64,000 bases of DNA from CAWCTD01 sp963798455 (GCA_963798455.1 CAWCTD010000004.1:620001-684000); one strand, 5' to 3'; positions 33,801-44,528 are shown, counted from the stretch's first letter. The notes: generated by a model not told the origin, from the sequence alone. Made by a program: numbers and translations.

Positions 33801-33876
33801 GGTTTCGGGGTTTCGGGGTTTCGGGGACAGGCTACACAATCGCTTATCTCCCCGAAACCCCGAAACCCCCGAAACC
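33801..33876. repeat. REP-like hairpin with 26-bp arms (copy C)
   Basis: The left arm is built of repeated GGTTTCGG/GGTTTCGGGG units (33801-33826) and the right arm (33850-33876) is its reverse complement with one extra C. The 23-base loop carries ACAGGCTAC, so TTTCGGGGACAGGCTAC matches the repeats that flank the RAYT gene 5-6 kb away. It lies between the isc promoter and the outer membrane efflux gene. The remaining 140 bp up to 34016 show no gene. Confidence 0.8.
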
Positions 33877-34016
33877 GGTGATTCATTGAAGAAACACGCT
33901 TGGCCGAGCGCGGCATCTGTCAGGCGTTGATGCCGTACTGCCAACACTCAGAATCCCTGCGGGGCACAACGCTTCCGTCCCCCAGGTCTCCCCGTCTCCT
34001 CGTCCCAAAAACCCGC

Positions 34017-35960
34017 TCATTGCCGGGGCAGGGGTGATGGTGCGGCCGAAACCGCGCCGCTCCGGGCCTCCGACAGTTGCACGCCATACTTGTCCAGCGT
34101 CACCCCCAGCCCGCGGTCCAGAGCCGCGCGCGCCTTGGCGTAGTTGCCGCGGGCGATCACTTCGGTGGTCTCGGCCTGAGCAAGGTCCCGCTCGTACTGG
34201 ATGACGAAAAAGCTGGTCGAAGCCCCTACCGCGTACCTCTCCCTTTCCGCGTCCAGCGCCTCCTGCTGCAACTGCCGCGTTTGGACCGCGGCTTCGTAGG
34301 CCATGCGCGACCTCGCCAGCGCGATCAGCGCGCTCTCGATCTCGAGCCGCACCTGGTCCTCCAGGTTCCGCAGCCGGACCTGCGCCTGCCGCAGATCCAA
34401 CTGGTCGCGCACCGCATCGGCTTGCGCCACCCGGTTACTCAGGGGAATGCTCAACTGCACCCCCACGGTGTAGTTGGGGAAGTCGTGCGCCAGGATCTGC
34501 GACAGCAGGTTTCCTGTCCCGCCGACATAGAACCTGTCGGCCGCGGGCGACGCCGCGTAGCTGTTCACCTGTCCCGTCATGGCGTTGTTCTGCACCGATC
34601 CGACCAGGTCCAGAGAGGGCAGCAGCGCATTCCTGGAAGCGTGCAAGCTGATCTGGGAATTCTCGATTTGCAGGCGGGCTTCCGCCAGATCCGGCCGGTT
34701 GCGAAGAGCTTGCGCCACCAGGTCCTGCACGGGAGACACGTCGTCTTTCGCCGGGATTTCGATCCGGTCCAGCGGCACGATGCGCGCCTCCCGGGCCAGA
34801 GCATCGCTCAGCCCGGTGCGCGTCAGCACCTTTTTGAGAATCAGCTCCTGCTGCGCGACCAGGCTCTCCGAGTTGGTGAGCTCCTGGCGGACGCGCGCCA
34901 CCTCGGCCTGCGCCCGTTTGACCTCCAGGGGAGCCAGCGTGCCGGTCTCTACCTGCGTCTGGTTGTTCTCCAGAAGCATCTCCGAAAGCCTCAGCGCATT
35001 CCTTTTGACACGGACGTCCTCATTCAGGCTGACCAGGTCCCAGTAGAGCCGTATGACCGAAGAGACGGTGCTAATCACCTGCTCCTTGAAGACCTGGTCC
35101 GATAGGTTCTCGTCGTTCCTGGCGATCCGGATGTAGCGCCGGTTGACCGCTATACTGAAGCCCTGCAAGAGCCGCTGGCTCAGTGTAAGGCTCAGCGCCG
35201 CGCTGGTGTAAGGGTTGAAGTCCGCGTGTGTCCAGTTCCCGTCCTGGCGCGTGCTGCTGTAGCCGAGGTTCACGGACGTGCCGGTCGAGAAGCCTCGCTG
35301 AAGGCCGAAGTTACCCCCCAGGCTGTCGAACAGCACCGGATTGACGCCCCCCGACGTGCCGTTGTACACGGGAGTCGACTGGCGGCCCCAGTTCAAGCCG
35401 CCCACCAAGGACGGATCGAACGAAGGGACCCGCGGGCCTGCACTGGGAGAGGACGTGCCCAGGACCGAAAGCGTTCGCTCCTGCGCCGTGATGCCGCCCA
35501 GTTCGCCGATGTTCGGGGAGACCGACGTGGTTGGGTTGTAGGCGCCGACCGTGGTCACGAGCGGGCCTCCCGGTCCCCCCACGCCGGCGGGCAGTTCCCT
35601 CACGCTGAGCGGGACACCGCGCAGTGTGGCGCCGCCCTGCGCCCTGCGCAGATCCGTGGCGGCTATGGCCGGCCCGAACCGTTGCAGTTCGATGTCGAGA
35701 TTGTTCTCCAGCGCCAGCGCGATGGCATCAGCGAGCGAGAGGTAGAGCTGCCCGCCGCGAATCAGCGCGTCCATGCGGCTCGAGTCGCGAAACTCGACCT
35801 CGGGTACCGTGCCGGCCCGGTACGGGCGCTCGAAGCGGCCCGTCCACCGGTTGCCCTCGGGCGGAGACTCGATCTTGACGGTTTGGTTCTTGCGGGTCTG
35901 CGCCGCCAGTCCGAACGGCGCAAGAAACAGGGCAGTGCATATACAGAATCGTCTTGACAT
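34017..35960 (-). CDS. TolC-family outer membrane protein, 647 aa
   Basis: An exported protein (signal peptide RRFCICTALFLAPFGLAAQ) considerably longer than the usual 450-500 residues. LADAIALALENNLDIELQRFGPAIAATDLRRA opens the first TolC repeat. A Gly/Pro/Ser-rich insert of about 170 residues follows (GVGGPGGPLVTTVGAYNPTT onward), then the remaining barrel and helices (VIRLYWDLVSLNEDVRVKRNALRLSEMLL, IESALIALARSRMAYEAAVQTRQL). It is the last gene after adaptor and pump and forms the outer membrane exit. The insert is of unknown role. Confidence 0.9.
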   Translation of the reverse strand: MSRRFCICTALFLAPFGLAAQTRKNQTVKIESPPEGNRWTGRFERPYRAGTVPEVEFRDSSRMDALIRGGQLYLSLADAIALALENNLDIELQRFGPAIAATDLRRAQGGATLRGVPLSVRELPAGVGGPGGPLVTTVGAYNPTTSVSPNIGELGGITAQERTLSVLGTSSPSAGPRVPSFDPSLVGGLNWGRQSTPVYNGTSGGVNPVLFDSLGGNFGLQRGFSTGTSVNLGYSSTRQDGNWTHADFNPYTSAALSLTLSQRLLQGFSIAVNRRYIRIARNDENLSDQVFKEQVISTVSSVIRLYWDLVSLNEDVRVKRNALRLSEMLLENNQTQVETGTLAPLEVKRAQAEVARVRQELTNSESLVAQQELILKKVLTRTGLSDALAREARIVPLDRIEIPAKDDVSPVQDLVAQALRNRPDLAEARLQIENSQISLHASRNALLPSLDLVGSVQNNAMTGQVNSYAASPAADRFYVGGTGNLLSQILAHDFPNYTVGVQLSIPLSNRVAQADAVRDQLDLRQAQVRLRNLEDQVRLEIESALIALARSRMAYEAAVQTRQLQQEALDAERERYAVGASTSFFVIQYERDLAQAETTEVIARGNYAKARAALDRGLGVTLDKYGVQLSEARSGAVSAAPSPLPRQ

Positions 35961-35978
35961 TGGATTGATGAGGGGAAC

Positions 35979-37304
35979 CTAGGGGCGCCGGCCGGAGGCC
36001 TCGCCTGACTTGTTCGGCCCACTGCCTCGTGCCCCCGAGCTCGGTGCTTGTGACGTACCGGGAGCCGCCTCGGAGGCCCTCATGAGGGGCTTGACCTCGG
36101 CGCCCTCGCGAACGTCGTCCGTTGCATTCACCACGACCACTTCGTCTCCGCTCAGACCGGCCCGCACTTCGGTGAACTGCCCGAAGTCCCTCCCCAGCTC
36201 GATCGGCTGGAAGTGAATGCGGTTGCCTGCGGTGACGATGGCCACCTGCGTGCCATTCGGCCGCACAATGAGCGCATCTCCTGGAATCAGCGCGGTGGAC
36301 GCGGTGCCCACCTTGAGCAGTCGCACCTGCGCGAACATATTCGGAAGCAGGACGCCGCCGGGGTTGGCCACCTCGACCTCGGTTGGAAGCGTCCGGGTGC
36401 TGGGCTCCAGCGCATTCGCCGTACGCGAGATCTTACCCGTGAACCGGCGTCCTGGAAGCTCTTGGAAGGTCACTTCGGCCGCGCTGCCAACGCGCACGAA
36501 GGCCGCGCTGGTCTGAGGAACGTCCACCATGATGCGCAGCCTGTCGATCTGCGCGATGCGAAACAACGGCGGCCCTCCCGTGGCGGGAATCAGCGAGCCG
36601 ATGTCCACGTTGCGCGCTGTGACGATCCCCGCGAACGGCGCTGTCACCTTCTCGAAGGCCTGCATCTCGGTCAGCCGGCGCAGGTTGGCCTCGCTCGCCC
36701 GGACGCTGTCTTCCGCGGCTTTGACCGCCGCCTGTGAAGACTCCACCGTCGCCTGCTGCGCTTCCAGGTCGGCGTCCCTCTGGTCGGATTCCTGCCGCGA
36801 GACCACTCCTTTTTGCACCAGGATCCGCCAGCGGTCGGCGGTGACGCGCGCCAGGTTGAGCCGCGCATTCGCCTGTCGCAGGAGTTGCACCGCCCCCGCC
36901 AGCGCCGCCTTGGCCTGGGAGACGCCCGCTGCCGCCTGGAGCACCTGCTCGTCGAGTTCCGGAGAATCGATCTCCGCCAGCAACTGTCCCTGCGAGACGC
37001 GGTCGCCGATGTCCACCAGGCGGCGCTGGATGTACCCGCTCGCCCGCGCGTTGATCAACGCTTCGGTGAGTGGCGTGACGTTGCCCGGCAACGTCACGTC
37101 CCCCAGCGCCGGACTCCGCTCCGCGCGGTCAACCGTCACCTCCGGCACCTCGGTCTTCAGCTCGTCCGTGGCGCGGACCAGGTTCCGCTCGCGGTTCCGC
37201 CTGGGGAGATAGCCCGCCACCAGCAGCACCACCAGCACTGCCGCTATGAACAAGCCGGCCCCCACCGGGCGGACCCAGCTCGATGATTTCTCCGCGGACT
37301 TCAT
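35979..37304 (-). CDS. RND periplasmic adaptor (membrane fusion protein)
   Basis: A 441-residue adaptor. ATG 37304 overlaps the pump stop (ATGA). An N-terminal TM anchor (VGAGLFIAAVLVVLLVAGYL) is followed by lipoyl halves (ARASGYIQRRLVDIGDRVSQGQLLAEIDSPEL and KVTAPFAGIVTARNVDIG), a helical hairpin, and a beta-barrel (GSAAEVTFQELPGRRFTGKISRTANAL). The tail is a disordered Ser/Gly/Pro stretch. It belongs with the pump upstream and the TolC-like protein downstream. Confidence 0.92.
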   Translation of the reverse strand: MKSAEKSSSWVRPVGAGLFIAAVLVVLLVAGYLPRRNRERNLVRATDELKTEVPEVTVDRAERSPALGDVTLPGNVTPLTEALINARASGYIQRRLVDIGDRVSQGQLLAEIDSPELDEQVLQAAAGVSQAKAALAGAVQLLRQANARLNLARVTADRWRILVQKGVVSRQESDQRDADLEAQQATVESSQAAVKAAEDSVRASEANLRRLTEMQAFEKVTAPFAGIVTARNVDIGSLIPATGGPPLFRIAQIDRLRIMVDVPQTSAAFVRVGSAAEVTFQELPGRRFTGKISRTANALEPSTRTLPTEVEVANPGGVLLPNMFAQVRLLKVGTASTALIPGDALIVRPNGTQVAIVTAGNRIHFQPIELGRDFGQFTEVRAGLSGDEVVVVNATDDVREGAEVKPLMRASEAAPGTSQAPSSGARGSGPNKSGEASGRRP

Positions 37305-40300
37305 GGCACGCTTTCTCCTCGCTCCTCGGCTGCGATCAGTCGATCCAGGTCCACCGGCGGTTTCTTGCGAAGGTAGGAGTAGACCACAGGCACAAAGAAC
37401 AGCGTCGCGAAAGTCGCCACGATCAGGCCGCCAATCACCGCGCGCCCCAGCGGCGCGTTCTGCTCGCCGCCCTCGCCCATTCCCAGCGCCATGGGCAGCA
37501 TGCCCATGATCATCGCCAGCGCGGTCATGATCACCGGCCGGAGCCGGGTGTACCCCGCGCTCAGGGCCGCCGTCATGGCGTCCTTGCCGGTCATGCGCTC
37601 GTCGTTGGCGAAGGTCACCACCAGGATGCTGTTGGCCGTCGCCACCCCCACGGTCATGATCGCGCCCATCAGAGCCGGTACGCTCAGCGTGGTCTGGGTC
37701 ACGAAGAGCATCCAGAGGATGCCGGCCAGGGCGCCCGGTATCGCCATGAGAATGATGAAGGGATCCAGCCAGGATTGGAAATTCACGACCATCAGAAGAT
37801 AGACCAGGACCACCGCGAAAATCATGCCCAAGCCCAGCCGCGTGAACGACGTGTTCATCGTCTCCACCTGCCCCCGCGTGTCGATGAAGGTCCCCCGCGG
37901 CAACCGCGGCGTGATCTCGCGCACGATCCGCTCCACGTCGCCCGCCACTCCGCCAAGGTCGCGCTGCTGCACATTGGCAAAGACATCGAAGACAGGCTGC
38001 ACGTTGTAGTGGCTCACCAGGGCGGTCGAAGTCCCCCGGCTGAAGGTTGCCAGGTTGCTCAGCAGTTGCGTCCGGCCGCCTCCGGGCGCGGCGATCGGCG
38101 TTCGTCCCAGCTCCTCGAAGGAGCTCACGCGATACTGCGGCGTCTGCACCACCACCTGGTAATTCACGCCCGTCACCGGGTTCAACCATTGGTTGGGCGC
38201 CACCTGTCCGCTGGAGCTGAGCGAGATCAGCAGGCTGTTGGCTACGTCGCGTTGCGTAAGGCCGGCCTCGCTGGCCCGGGAACGATCCACATCGACGCGG
38301 ACATCCGGATAGCTGACTTCCTGGCGGATGTGCACGTCCACTGCGCCCGACACCAGGCTGATCCGGCGCTGAAGTTCCCGGGCCAGGTTGTAGCCCGCCG
38401 CGGAATCTCGGGTCACGACTTGCACGTCGATAGGGGCCGGCAGTCCGAAATTCAGAATCTGGTTTGTGATGTTGGCCGGCTGAAAGAAGAAAGTCAAATC
38501 GGGAAAGCGTTCCTTAAGAGTGCGCCTGAGACGCTGAGTCAGCTCCGCTGTCGGCGTGCGGCGGTCCTCCCGCAAGGAGATCAGGATCTCGCCGTCGCCC
38601 GGCCCTATCGTGGCCGTGTCGGAGTATGCGATGTTGATGCTTCCTGCCGGGAGCCCTATGTCGTCCAGGATATTCGCCAGCTCCGGGCCCAATTCGCGCC
38701 GGATCTCGTCCTCCACTCGGCTAAAGATCTGCTCCGTCTGTTCCAGGCGCGTCCCAGCCGGGGCGCTGACGTGCAACCGCATCTGGCCTGAATCCACGAC
38801 AGGGAAGAAATCCTCTCCGACGACGAAAGCCAGCGACAAGGACCCGGCCATGAACGCCACGAAAAGGCTGCCCGCGAGGGCGCGGTGGTCCAGCGTCCAG
38901 ACCAGCGCGCCGCGGTAGCTCTCGCGAAAACGGTCGAACCGGCGCTGAAAGCCGCGGTGCAGCCACCAGATGGGCCCGCCGCGCTCGACGTGCTCCTCCC
39001 CTTTGGTGTAGATCTCAGCTTCGCGGGCGCACAGGTTGTGTACCATGGTCGGAACCAGCGTCCGTGAGAGCAGATAGGAAGCGAGCATCGCGAATACGAC
39101 GGCCATGGACAGGGGCGTAAACAGGTACCTGGCGGGTCCGGTGAGCAGCAGCACCGGAACAAACACGATGCAGATCGCCAGCGTCGAAACGAAGATCGGC
39201 ACGTTGATCTGCTGCGCGCCGTCCAGAATCGCCCGTGTGAGCGTCTTCTGCTGCTCGAGATTGCGATAAATGTTCTCGATCGTCACTGTCGCATTGTCCA
39301 CCAGAATCCCGACGGACAGCGCCAGGCCGCCCAGCGTCATCACGTTGATGGTCTGACCAGCGAGGTTCAGGAAAATCAGCGAGCATAGCACCGACAGCGG
39401 GATCGACACGCACACCGTGAGCGTGCTGCGCCAGCTCCCCAGGAACAGCAAAATCATGAAGCCTGTCAGTAGCACCGCGATGACGGCCTCGCGCGCGACG
39501 CCGTTGATGGCTGCCCTGACGAAGAGCGACTGGTCCAGCAGGGTTCGTATGTTCAGCTCGGTCGGCAGTCCGGCCATGATCCGCGGCAGAACGCTTTTCA
39601 CGTTTTCGACGATTTGCAGCGTGGACGCCTTGCCGTTCTTGAGGACTGTGAGCAGGGCCGCGCGCGCCCCGTTCTGTCGAACGATGCAGGTCTGCACGGC
39701 ATAGCCGTCCCGCACCTGCGCCACGTCCTTGAGGAAGATGGTTGCTCCGTCGACGGTCTTGATGGGCAGGTCGTTGAGCGCCGATACCACCAGCGGGCTG
39801 CTGTTCACCCTCACGTAGTATTCCCGCTCGCCTACCTTGATGTTGCCGGCGGGCAGGATCAGGTTTTGAAGACTCAGCGCCTGAGACACCTCGGTGGCGG
39901 ACAAGTGCTTCCCATAGAGCAGGTTGGGGTCCAGGTCCACCAGGATGTTGCGCATCTTGCCGCCGTACGGCAAGGGCACGGAGGCCCCCTGGACCGTTGC
40001 CAGTTGCGTCCGGATGAAGTTCTGGCCGTAATCGTAAAGCACCTGCTCCGGAAGCGTCTGGCTGTTGATGCTCAATTGCAGGATAGGCACGCTCGAGGCG
40101 TTGTACTTGATGACGCTGGGCGGGAATATGCCGGGCGGCATGATGCGCAGGGTGCTTTGGGAAATCGAGGTGATCTGCGCGATGGCCATCTCGACCTTCG
40201 CGTTGGGCTGGAAATAGGCGCGAATCACCGTCACGCCCGGATACGACTGCGACTCGATGTGCTCGATGTCGTTCACCGTGGTGGTCATCGCCCGCTCGAA

Positions 40301-40498
40301 GACCGTAGCGATGCGATTCGCCATCTCCTCCGGGGGAATCCCGGAATAACTCCAGATGACGCTGACTACCGGTATGTCGATGTCCGGGAAGATGTCGGTC
40401 GGCATCGTCAGGACAGCGACCCCGCCCAGGATCGCGATCAGCACGGCAACCACCGTGAAAGTGTACGGACGCCGGAGAGCGATTCTTACAAGCCACAT
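37301..40498 (-). CDS. RND efflux permease, HAE1 type
   Basis: A complete 1065-residue inner membrane pump. The N-terminal RRPYTFTVVAVLIAILGGVAVLTMPTDIFPDIDIPVVSV, the proton-relay helix GLALSVGILVDNATVTIENIYRN and the second-half motifs ALMGAIMTVGVATANSILVVTFAN and ALAMIMGMLPMALGMGEG place it in the AcrB/MexB-like family. Two large periplasmic loops lie between TM1-2 and TM7-8. No regulator adjoins this operon, unlike the first RND system. The substrate cannot be read from the sequence. Confidence 0.94.
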   Translation of the reverse strand: MWLVRIALRRPYTFTVVAVLIAILGGVAVLTMPTDIFPDIDIPVVSVIWSYSGIPPEEMANRIATVFERAMTTTVNDIEHIESQSYPGVTVIRAYFQPNAKVEMAIAQITSISQSTLRIMPPGIFPPSVIKYNASSVPILQLSINSQTLPEQVLYDYGQNFIRTQLATVQGASVPLPYGGKMRNILVDLDPNLLYGKHLSATEVSQALSLQNLILPAGNIKVGEREYYVRVNSSPLVVSALNDLPIKTVDGATIFLKDVAQVRDGYAVQTCIVRQNGARAALLTVLKNGKASTLQIVENVKSVLPRIMAGLPTELNIRTLLDQSLFVRAAINGVAREAVIAVLLTGFMILLFLGSWRSTLTVCVSIPLSVLCSLIFLNLAGQTINVMTLGGLALSVGILVDNATVTIENIYRNLEQQKTLTRAILDGAQQINVPIFVSTLAICIVFVPVLLLTGPARYLFTPLSMAVVFAMLASYLLSRTLVPTMVHNLCAREAEIYTKGEEHVERGGPIWWLHRGFQRRFDRFRESYRGALVWTLDHRALAGSLFVAFMAGSLSLAFVVGEDFFPVVDSGQMRLHVSAPAGTRLEQTEQIFSRVEDEIRRELGPELANILDDIGLPAGSINIAYSDTATIGPGDGEILISLREDRRTPTAELTQRLRRTLKERFPDLTFFFQPANITNQILNFGLPAPIDVQVVTRDSAAGYNLARELQRRISLVSGAVDVHIRQEVSYPDVRVDVDRSRASEAGLTQRDVANSLLISLSSSGQVAPNQWLNPVTGVNYQVVVQTPQYRVSSFEELGRTPIAAPGGGRTQLLSNLATFSRGTSTALVSHYNVQPVFDVFANVQQRDLGGVAGDVERIVREITPRLPRGTFIDTRGQVETMNTSFTRLGLGMIFAVVLVYLLMVVNFQSWLDPFIILMAIPGALAGILWMLFVTQTTLSVPALMGAIMTVGVATANSILVVTFANDERMTGKDAMTAALSAGYTRLRPVIMTALAMIMGMLPMALGMGEGGEQNAPLGRAVIGGLIVATFATLFFVPVVYSYLRKKPPVDLDRLIAAEERGESVP

Positions 40499-40619
40499 GG
40501 GGGGACCCGGATCGGAGACTCCCAGTATAAGCTACGCGCGGGTGGCCTGCCGGTTGCGCCGAACAGCCGCAGGGCGTACACTCGTGGCACCGGGAGAATC
40601 GAGCGAAAGGAGAATCGTC

Positions 40620-41144
40620 GTGAACTGGACACAGCTCTTGAAAAGCGAGGTCGAAAGCACGTTCGCCAGCACGGAGAGGCTGCTCGGCAAAGTCGATCCA
40701 GGCCGTCTCGACTGGAAGCCGGCGACTGGCAGCAACTGGATGACCGTCGGCCAACTCCTGATGCACATCGCCGCCGCCTGTGGCGCCGGGTGCAAAGGAT
40801 TCGTCACCGGCGACTGGGGCCTGCCCGCGGGAGTGAAGATGGAGGACCTACCCCCGGAGGAAATGCTGCCGCCGGCCGAGAAGCTGCCCGGGGTAGAGAG
40901 TGTCGAGGAGGCCAAGAAGCTGCTTTCACAGGACAAGGCGCTTGCTCTCCAAATGATCGACAAGGCGGGCGAGGCGAGTTTGGCAGACAAACAGGTCGCC
41001 GCTCCCTGGGCTCCAGGCGTGCAGATGGTCCTCGGCCGGTACCTGCTCCAAATGGTCCAGCACCTCGAGAAGCACAAAGGGCAACTGTTCTATTACCTGA
41101 AGCTTCAGGGTCAGCCCGTCAATACCGCCGACCTCTGGGGCTAG
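40620..41144 (+). CDS. DinB-family protein
   Basis: A 174-residue four-helix protein starting with GTG 40620 behind AAAGGAGA (about 6 bp upstream). WTQLLKSEVESTFASTERLLGKVDPGRLDWKP and MTVGQLLMHIAAACG carry the first conserved His, and LGRYLLQMVQHLEKHKGQLFYYLKL carries HxxxH-type residues in the last helix. Members bind a metal and include thiol-dependent transferases, but most are uncharacterised. It diverges from the RND pump over about 120 bp. Confidence 0.8.
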   Translation: MNWTQLLKSEVESTFASTERLLGKVDPGRLDWKPATGSNWMTVGQLLMHIAAACGAGCKGFVTGDWGLPAGVKMEDLPPEEMLPPAEKLPGVESVEEAKKLLSQDKALALQMIDKAGEASLADKQVAAPWAPGVQMVLGRYLLQMVQHLEKHKGQLFYYLKLQGQPVNTADLWG

Positions 41145-41223
41145 TGCCGTTCCAATATCGGCCACGGCCGCCGCGCTGGCATGGTAGACTTGCCTGTTGC
41201 GCTGACGCCCCGGCTTCTGAACA

Positions 41224-42615
41224 ATGATCCGCCTGCTCCGCAACCTCATTCCCTCCAACGTCCTGGTCCTCCTGATCACTGAAATCGGCCTCGTGTTTTG
41301 CTGTTTCATCGTGGCCAGCTATGCGATTCTCGACGTGGACCCGGCGGTCTACCTGCTTTACGACGGGGGGCTGGGGCGCATCTTGGTGACGGAACTTACC
41401 ATTCTGCTCGCGATGCACTTGCACGACCTCTACAGCGAGATCCAGGTGAGGTCCCGGCTCCTGCTCGTGCAGCAGCTTTCTCAGGTCATGGGGATTGCCT
41501 TAATTGCGCAGGCTCTGCTCGGCTATCTCAACACCGGCTTGATCCTTCCGCGATGGCTCATGCTGCTGGGCTGCGGCCTGAGCCTTGTTTCCATCTTGAG
41601 CTGGCGCATGTTCTATAGCTCGGTCCTGCTGCGGACGATGGGGCAGCAACGGCTTCTCTTGCTGGGAACCAACGACCTAGTCACCGAGATTGCGCGGTAC
41701 GTGACCGGTCACCCGGAGTTCGGCATGTGCGTGGTCGGCTGCCTGGATGATGAGCCCGGCCAGCAGACGCCGGTGGACGGCCTCGTTCGGCTGGGAGGAG
41801 TAAAGGATCTGCGGGAAGTGGTTTCGCGCACCAAGCCGGATTGCATCGTGGTCGGAATGCGCGAGCGCAGGGGACATGTGCCGCTGATGGACCTTCTGTC
41901 GCTGAGGTTCGCGGGCATCAGAATCGAGGAGGCGGCGGCGACCTTCGAGAGCGTATTCAAGAGAGTGTCCCTGCACGAGCTCCGTCCGGGCCAGCTCATC
42001 TACTCCGGCGAACTGGGGCCAAAGCCCAGCCAAGTCGCACTGCAACTGGCCTACTCCGGCCTGATTGCGCTGATCGGGGTGGTCGTCTGTAGTCCGGTTC
42101 TGCTGCTCGTGGCGCTGCTCGTCAGAGTGTCCTCGCGCGGCCCCGTTCTGTACCGCCAGACCAGGGTGGGCTGGCGGGGCAAGCCTTTTACCCTATATAA
42201 GTTCCGCTCGATGTATGAGAACGCCGAGGCTGAGACGGGTGCGGTCTGGGCGGTAAAGGACGACCCGCGAGTGACCCCGGTGGGACGCTGGCTGCGCCTG
42301 CTTCGGCTGGATGAGCTTCCACAGTTCCTCAACGTGCTGCGCGGCGAAATGTCCCTTGTGGGTCCGCGCCCCGAACGCCCGGAGTTCGTGGAGACGTTGA
42401 CCGAGCGCATTCCGTTCTACCGCCAGCGCCTCTGCGTGCGGCCCGGCATCACAGGCTGGGCTCAGATCAGCCACAAGTACGGGGACTCGTTGGAAGACGC
42501 GGCCCGCAAGCTGGAGTACGATCTCTACTACATCAAGCACCTATCGCTGGCGCTGGACATGTTCGTGCTGTTCCACACCCTGAAGGCAGTACTGCTGCAG
42601 CGCGGTGCGCAGTGA
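41224..42615 (+). CDS. Exopolysaccharide initiating sugar-phosphate transferase (EpsB/WbaP type)
   Basis: A 463-residue membrane enzyme that moves a sugar-1-phosphate onto undecaprenyl phosphate, the first step of repeat-unit synthesis. Four N-terminal TM helices are followed by a Rossmann-like region (LLLLGTNDLVTEIARYV), a fifth TM helix (residues about 280-300) and the catalytic domain with FTLYKFRSMYENAE, LRLLRLDELPQFLNVLRGEMSLVGPRPERPEFVE and RPGITGWAQI. It matches the PEP-CTERM-associated group. No other EPS gene adjoins it; an EPS-type locus lies 5 kb away. Confidence 0.9.
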   Translation: MIRLLRNLIPSNVLVLLITEIGLVFCCFIVASYAILDVDPAVYLLYDGGLGRILVTELTILLAMHLHDLYSEIQVRSRLLLVQQLSQVMGIALIAQALLGYLNTGLILPRWLMLLGCGLSLVSILSWRMFYSSVLLRTMGQQRLLLLGTNDLVTEIARYVTGHPEFGMCVVGCLDDEPGQQTPVDGLVRLGGVKDLREVVSRTKPDCIVVGMRERRGHVPLMDLLSLRFAGIRIEEAAATFESVFKRVSLHELRPGQLIYSGELGPKPSQVALQLAYSGLIALIGVVVCSPVLLLVALLVRVSSRGPVLYRQTRVGWRGKPFTLYKFRSMYENAEAETGAVWAVKDDPRVTPVGRWLRLLRLDELPQFLNVLRGEMSLVGPRPERPEFVETLTERIPFYRQRLCVRPGITGWAQISHKYGDSLEDAARKLEYDLYYIKHLSLALDMFVLFHTLKAVLLQRGAQ

Positions 42616-42629
42616 TCGGCCGTCCCGAA

Positions 42630-42659
42630 TTGACCGCCGTGTTCCGGTTCCCGTACAAT
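42630..42659 (+). promoter_or_regulatory. Promoter of the tRNA-tuf cluster
   Basis: TTGACC (42630-42635) and TACAAT (42654-42659) are 18 bp apart and lie about 50 bp ahead of the first tRNA. This is the only clear sigma-70-like promoter in the gap after the sugar transferase. Confidence 0.6.
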
Positions 42660-42710
42660 TGAGACTGGAAGGCGAGGTGCGCCTGCGGCATCCGCACCCC
42701 TGGCGGAAGG

Positions 42711-42785
42711 GCGGGAGTAACTCAATGGTAGAGTCACAGCCTTCCAAGCTGTTGGTTGCGGGTTCGATTCCCGTCTCCCGCTCCA
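42711..42785 (+). tRNA. tRNA-Gly (TCC)
   Basis: A full cloverleaf with acceptor GCGGGAG/CTCCCGC, anticodon loop CTTCCAA reading TCC, T arm GGTTCGATTCC and encoded CCA. First of four tRNAs ahead of tuf. Confidence 0.95.
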
Positions 42786-42824
42786 GAAGCCCTGGAGATT
42801 CTGCTAGAATCAGTACTTTGCCCG

Positions 42825-42900
42825 GCTGGCGTAGCTCAGTTGGTAGAGCATCTGATTTGTAATCAGAGGGTCGGGGGTTCAAATCCCTCCGCCAGCTCCA
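42825..42900 (+). tRNA. tRNA-Thr (TGT)
   Basis: Acceptor GCTGGCG/CGCCAGC, D arm AGCTCAGTTGGTAGAGC, anticodon loop TTTGTAA reading TGT, T arm GGTTCAAATCC, encoded CCA. Confidence 0.95.
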
Positions 42901-42933
42901 GTCCGGACCCAAAATCCGTGCCGGAGTGAAATT

Positions 42934-43022
42934 GGACGGGTGGCCGAGCGGTTAATGGCAGCAGACTGTAAATCTGCCGCCCCTTGCGGGCTACGGAGGT
43001 TCGAATCCTCCCCCGTCCACCA
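42934..43022 (+). tRNA. tRNA-Tyr (GTA)
   Basis: A class II tRNA with acceptor GGACGGG/CCCGTCC, anticodon loop CTGTAAA reading GTA, a long variable arm (CCCCTTGCGGG region), T arm GGTTCGAATCC and encoded CCA. Confidence 0.95.
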
Positions 43023-43058
43023 GACTTTCAGGCAGCTGGCGGGAAGAGAGCAGACAGG

Positions 43059-43134
<76 letters not shown>

Positions 43135-43163
43135 GGATCCATTCCAGTAGAGGTAAGGACAAC

Positions 43164-44354
<1,191 letters not shown>

Positions 44355-44364
44355 GGGAACAAGG

Positions 44365-44519
44365 ATGCCGCGCGAGATCATCACCTTCCAGTGCACCGAG
44401 TGCAAGAATCGGAACTACACGCACCACCAAGAACAAGAAGACCATCACCGAGCGGCTGGAGCTGAAGAAGTTCTGCCCGCATTGCCGCAAGCACCAGGTG
44501 CACAAGAGAAATAAAATAG
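44365..44519 (+). CDS. rpmG: Ribosomal protein L33, frame broken by two insertions
   Basis: A small 50S protein. ATG 44365 starts PREIITFQCTECKNRNY with the first zinc Cys pair; an extra base at 44422 and another near 44507 interrupt it. Corrected, the frame runs TTKNKKTITERLELKKFCPHCRKHQVHKEIK to TAG 44517-44519, about 50 residues, with the second Cys pair (CPHC). It lies between tuf and tRNA-Trp as in many bacteria. Confidence 0.88.
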
Positions 44520-44528
44520 ACAACTGGA

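Noticed and set aside
33801..33876. CRISPR-like repeat array from the TTTCGGGG units
   Set aside because: Units are 8 bp with no spacers and form one inverted hairpin; they are REP-type DNA.
35979..38189. A 736-residue protein covering the second adaptor gene and part of the pump
   Set aside because: The part upstream of 37304 is a shadow of the pump gene in another frame; the adaptor starts at 37304 with an ATGA overlap.
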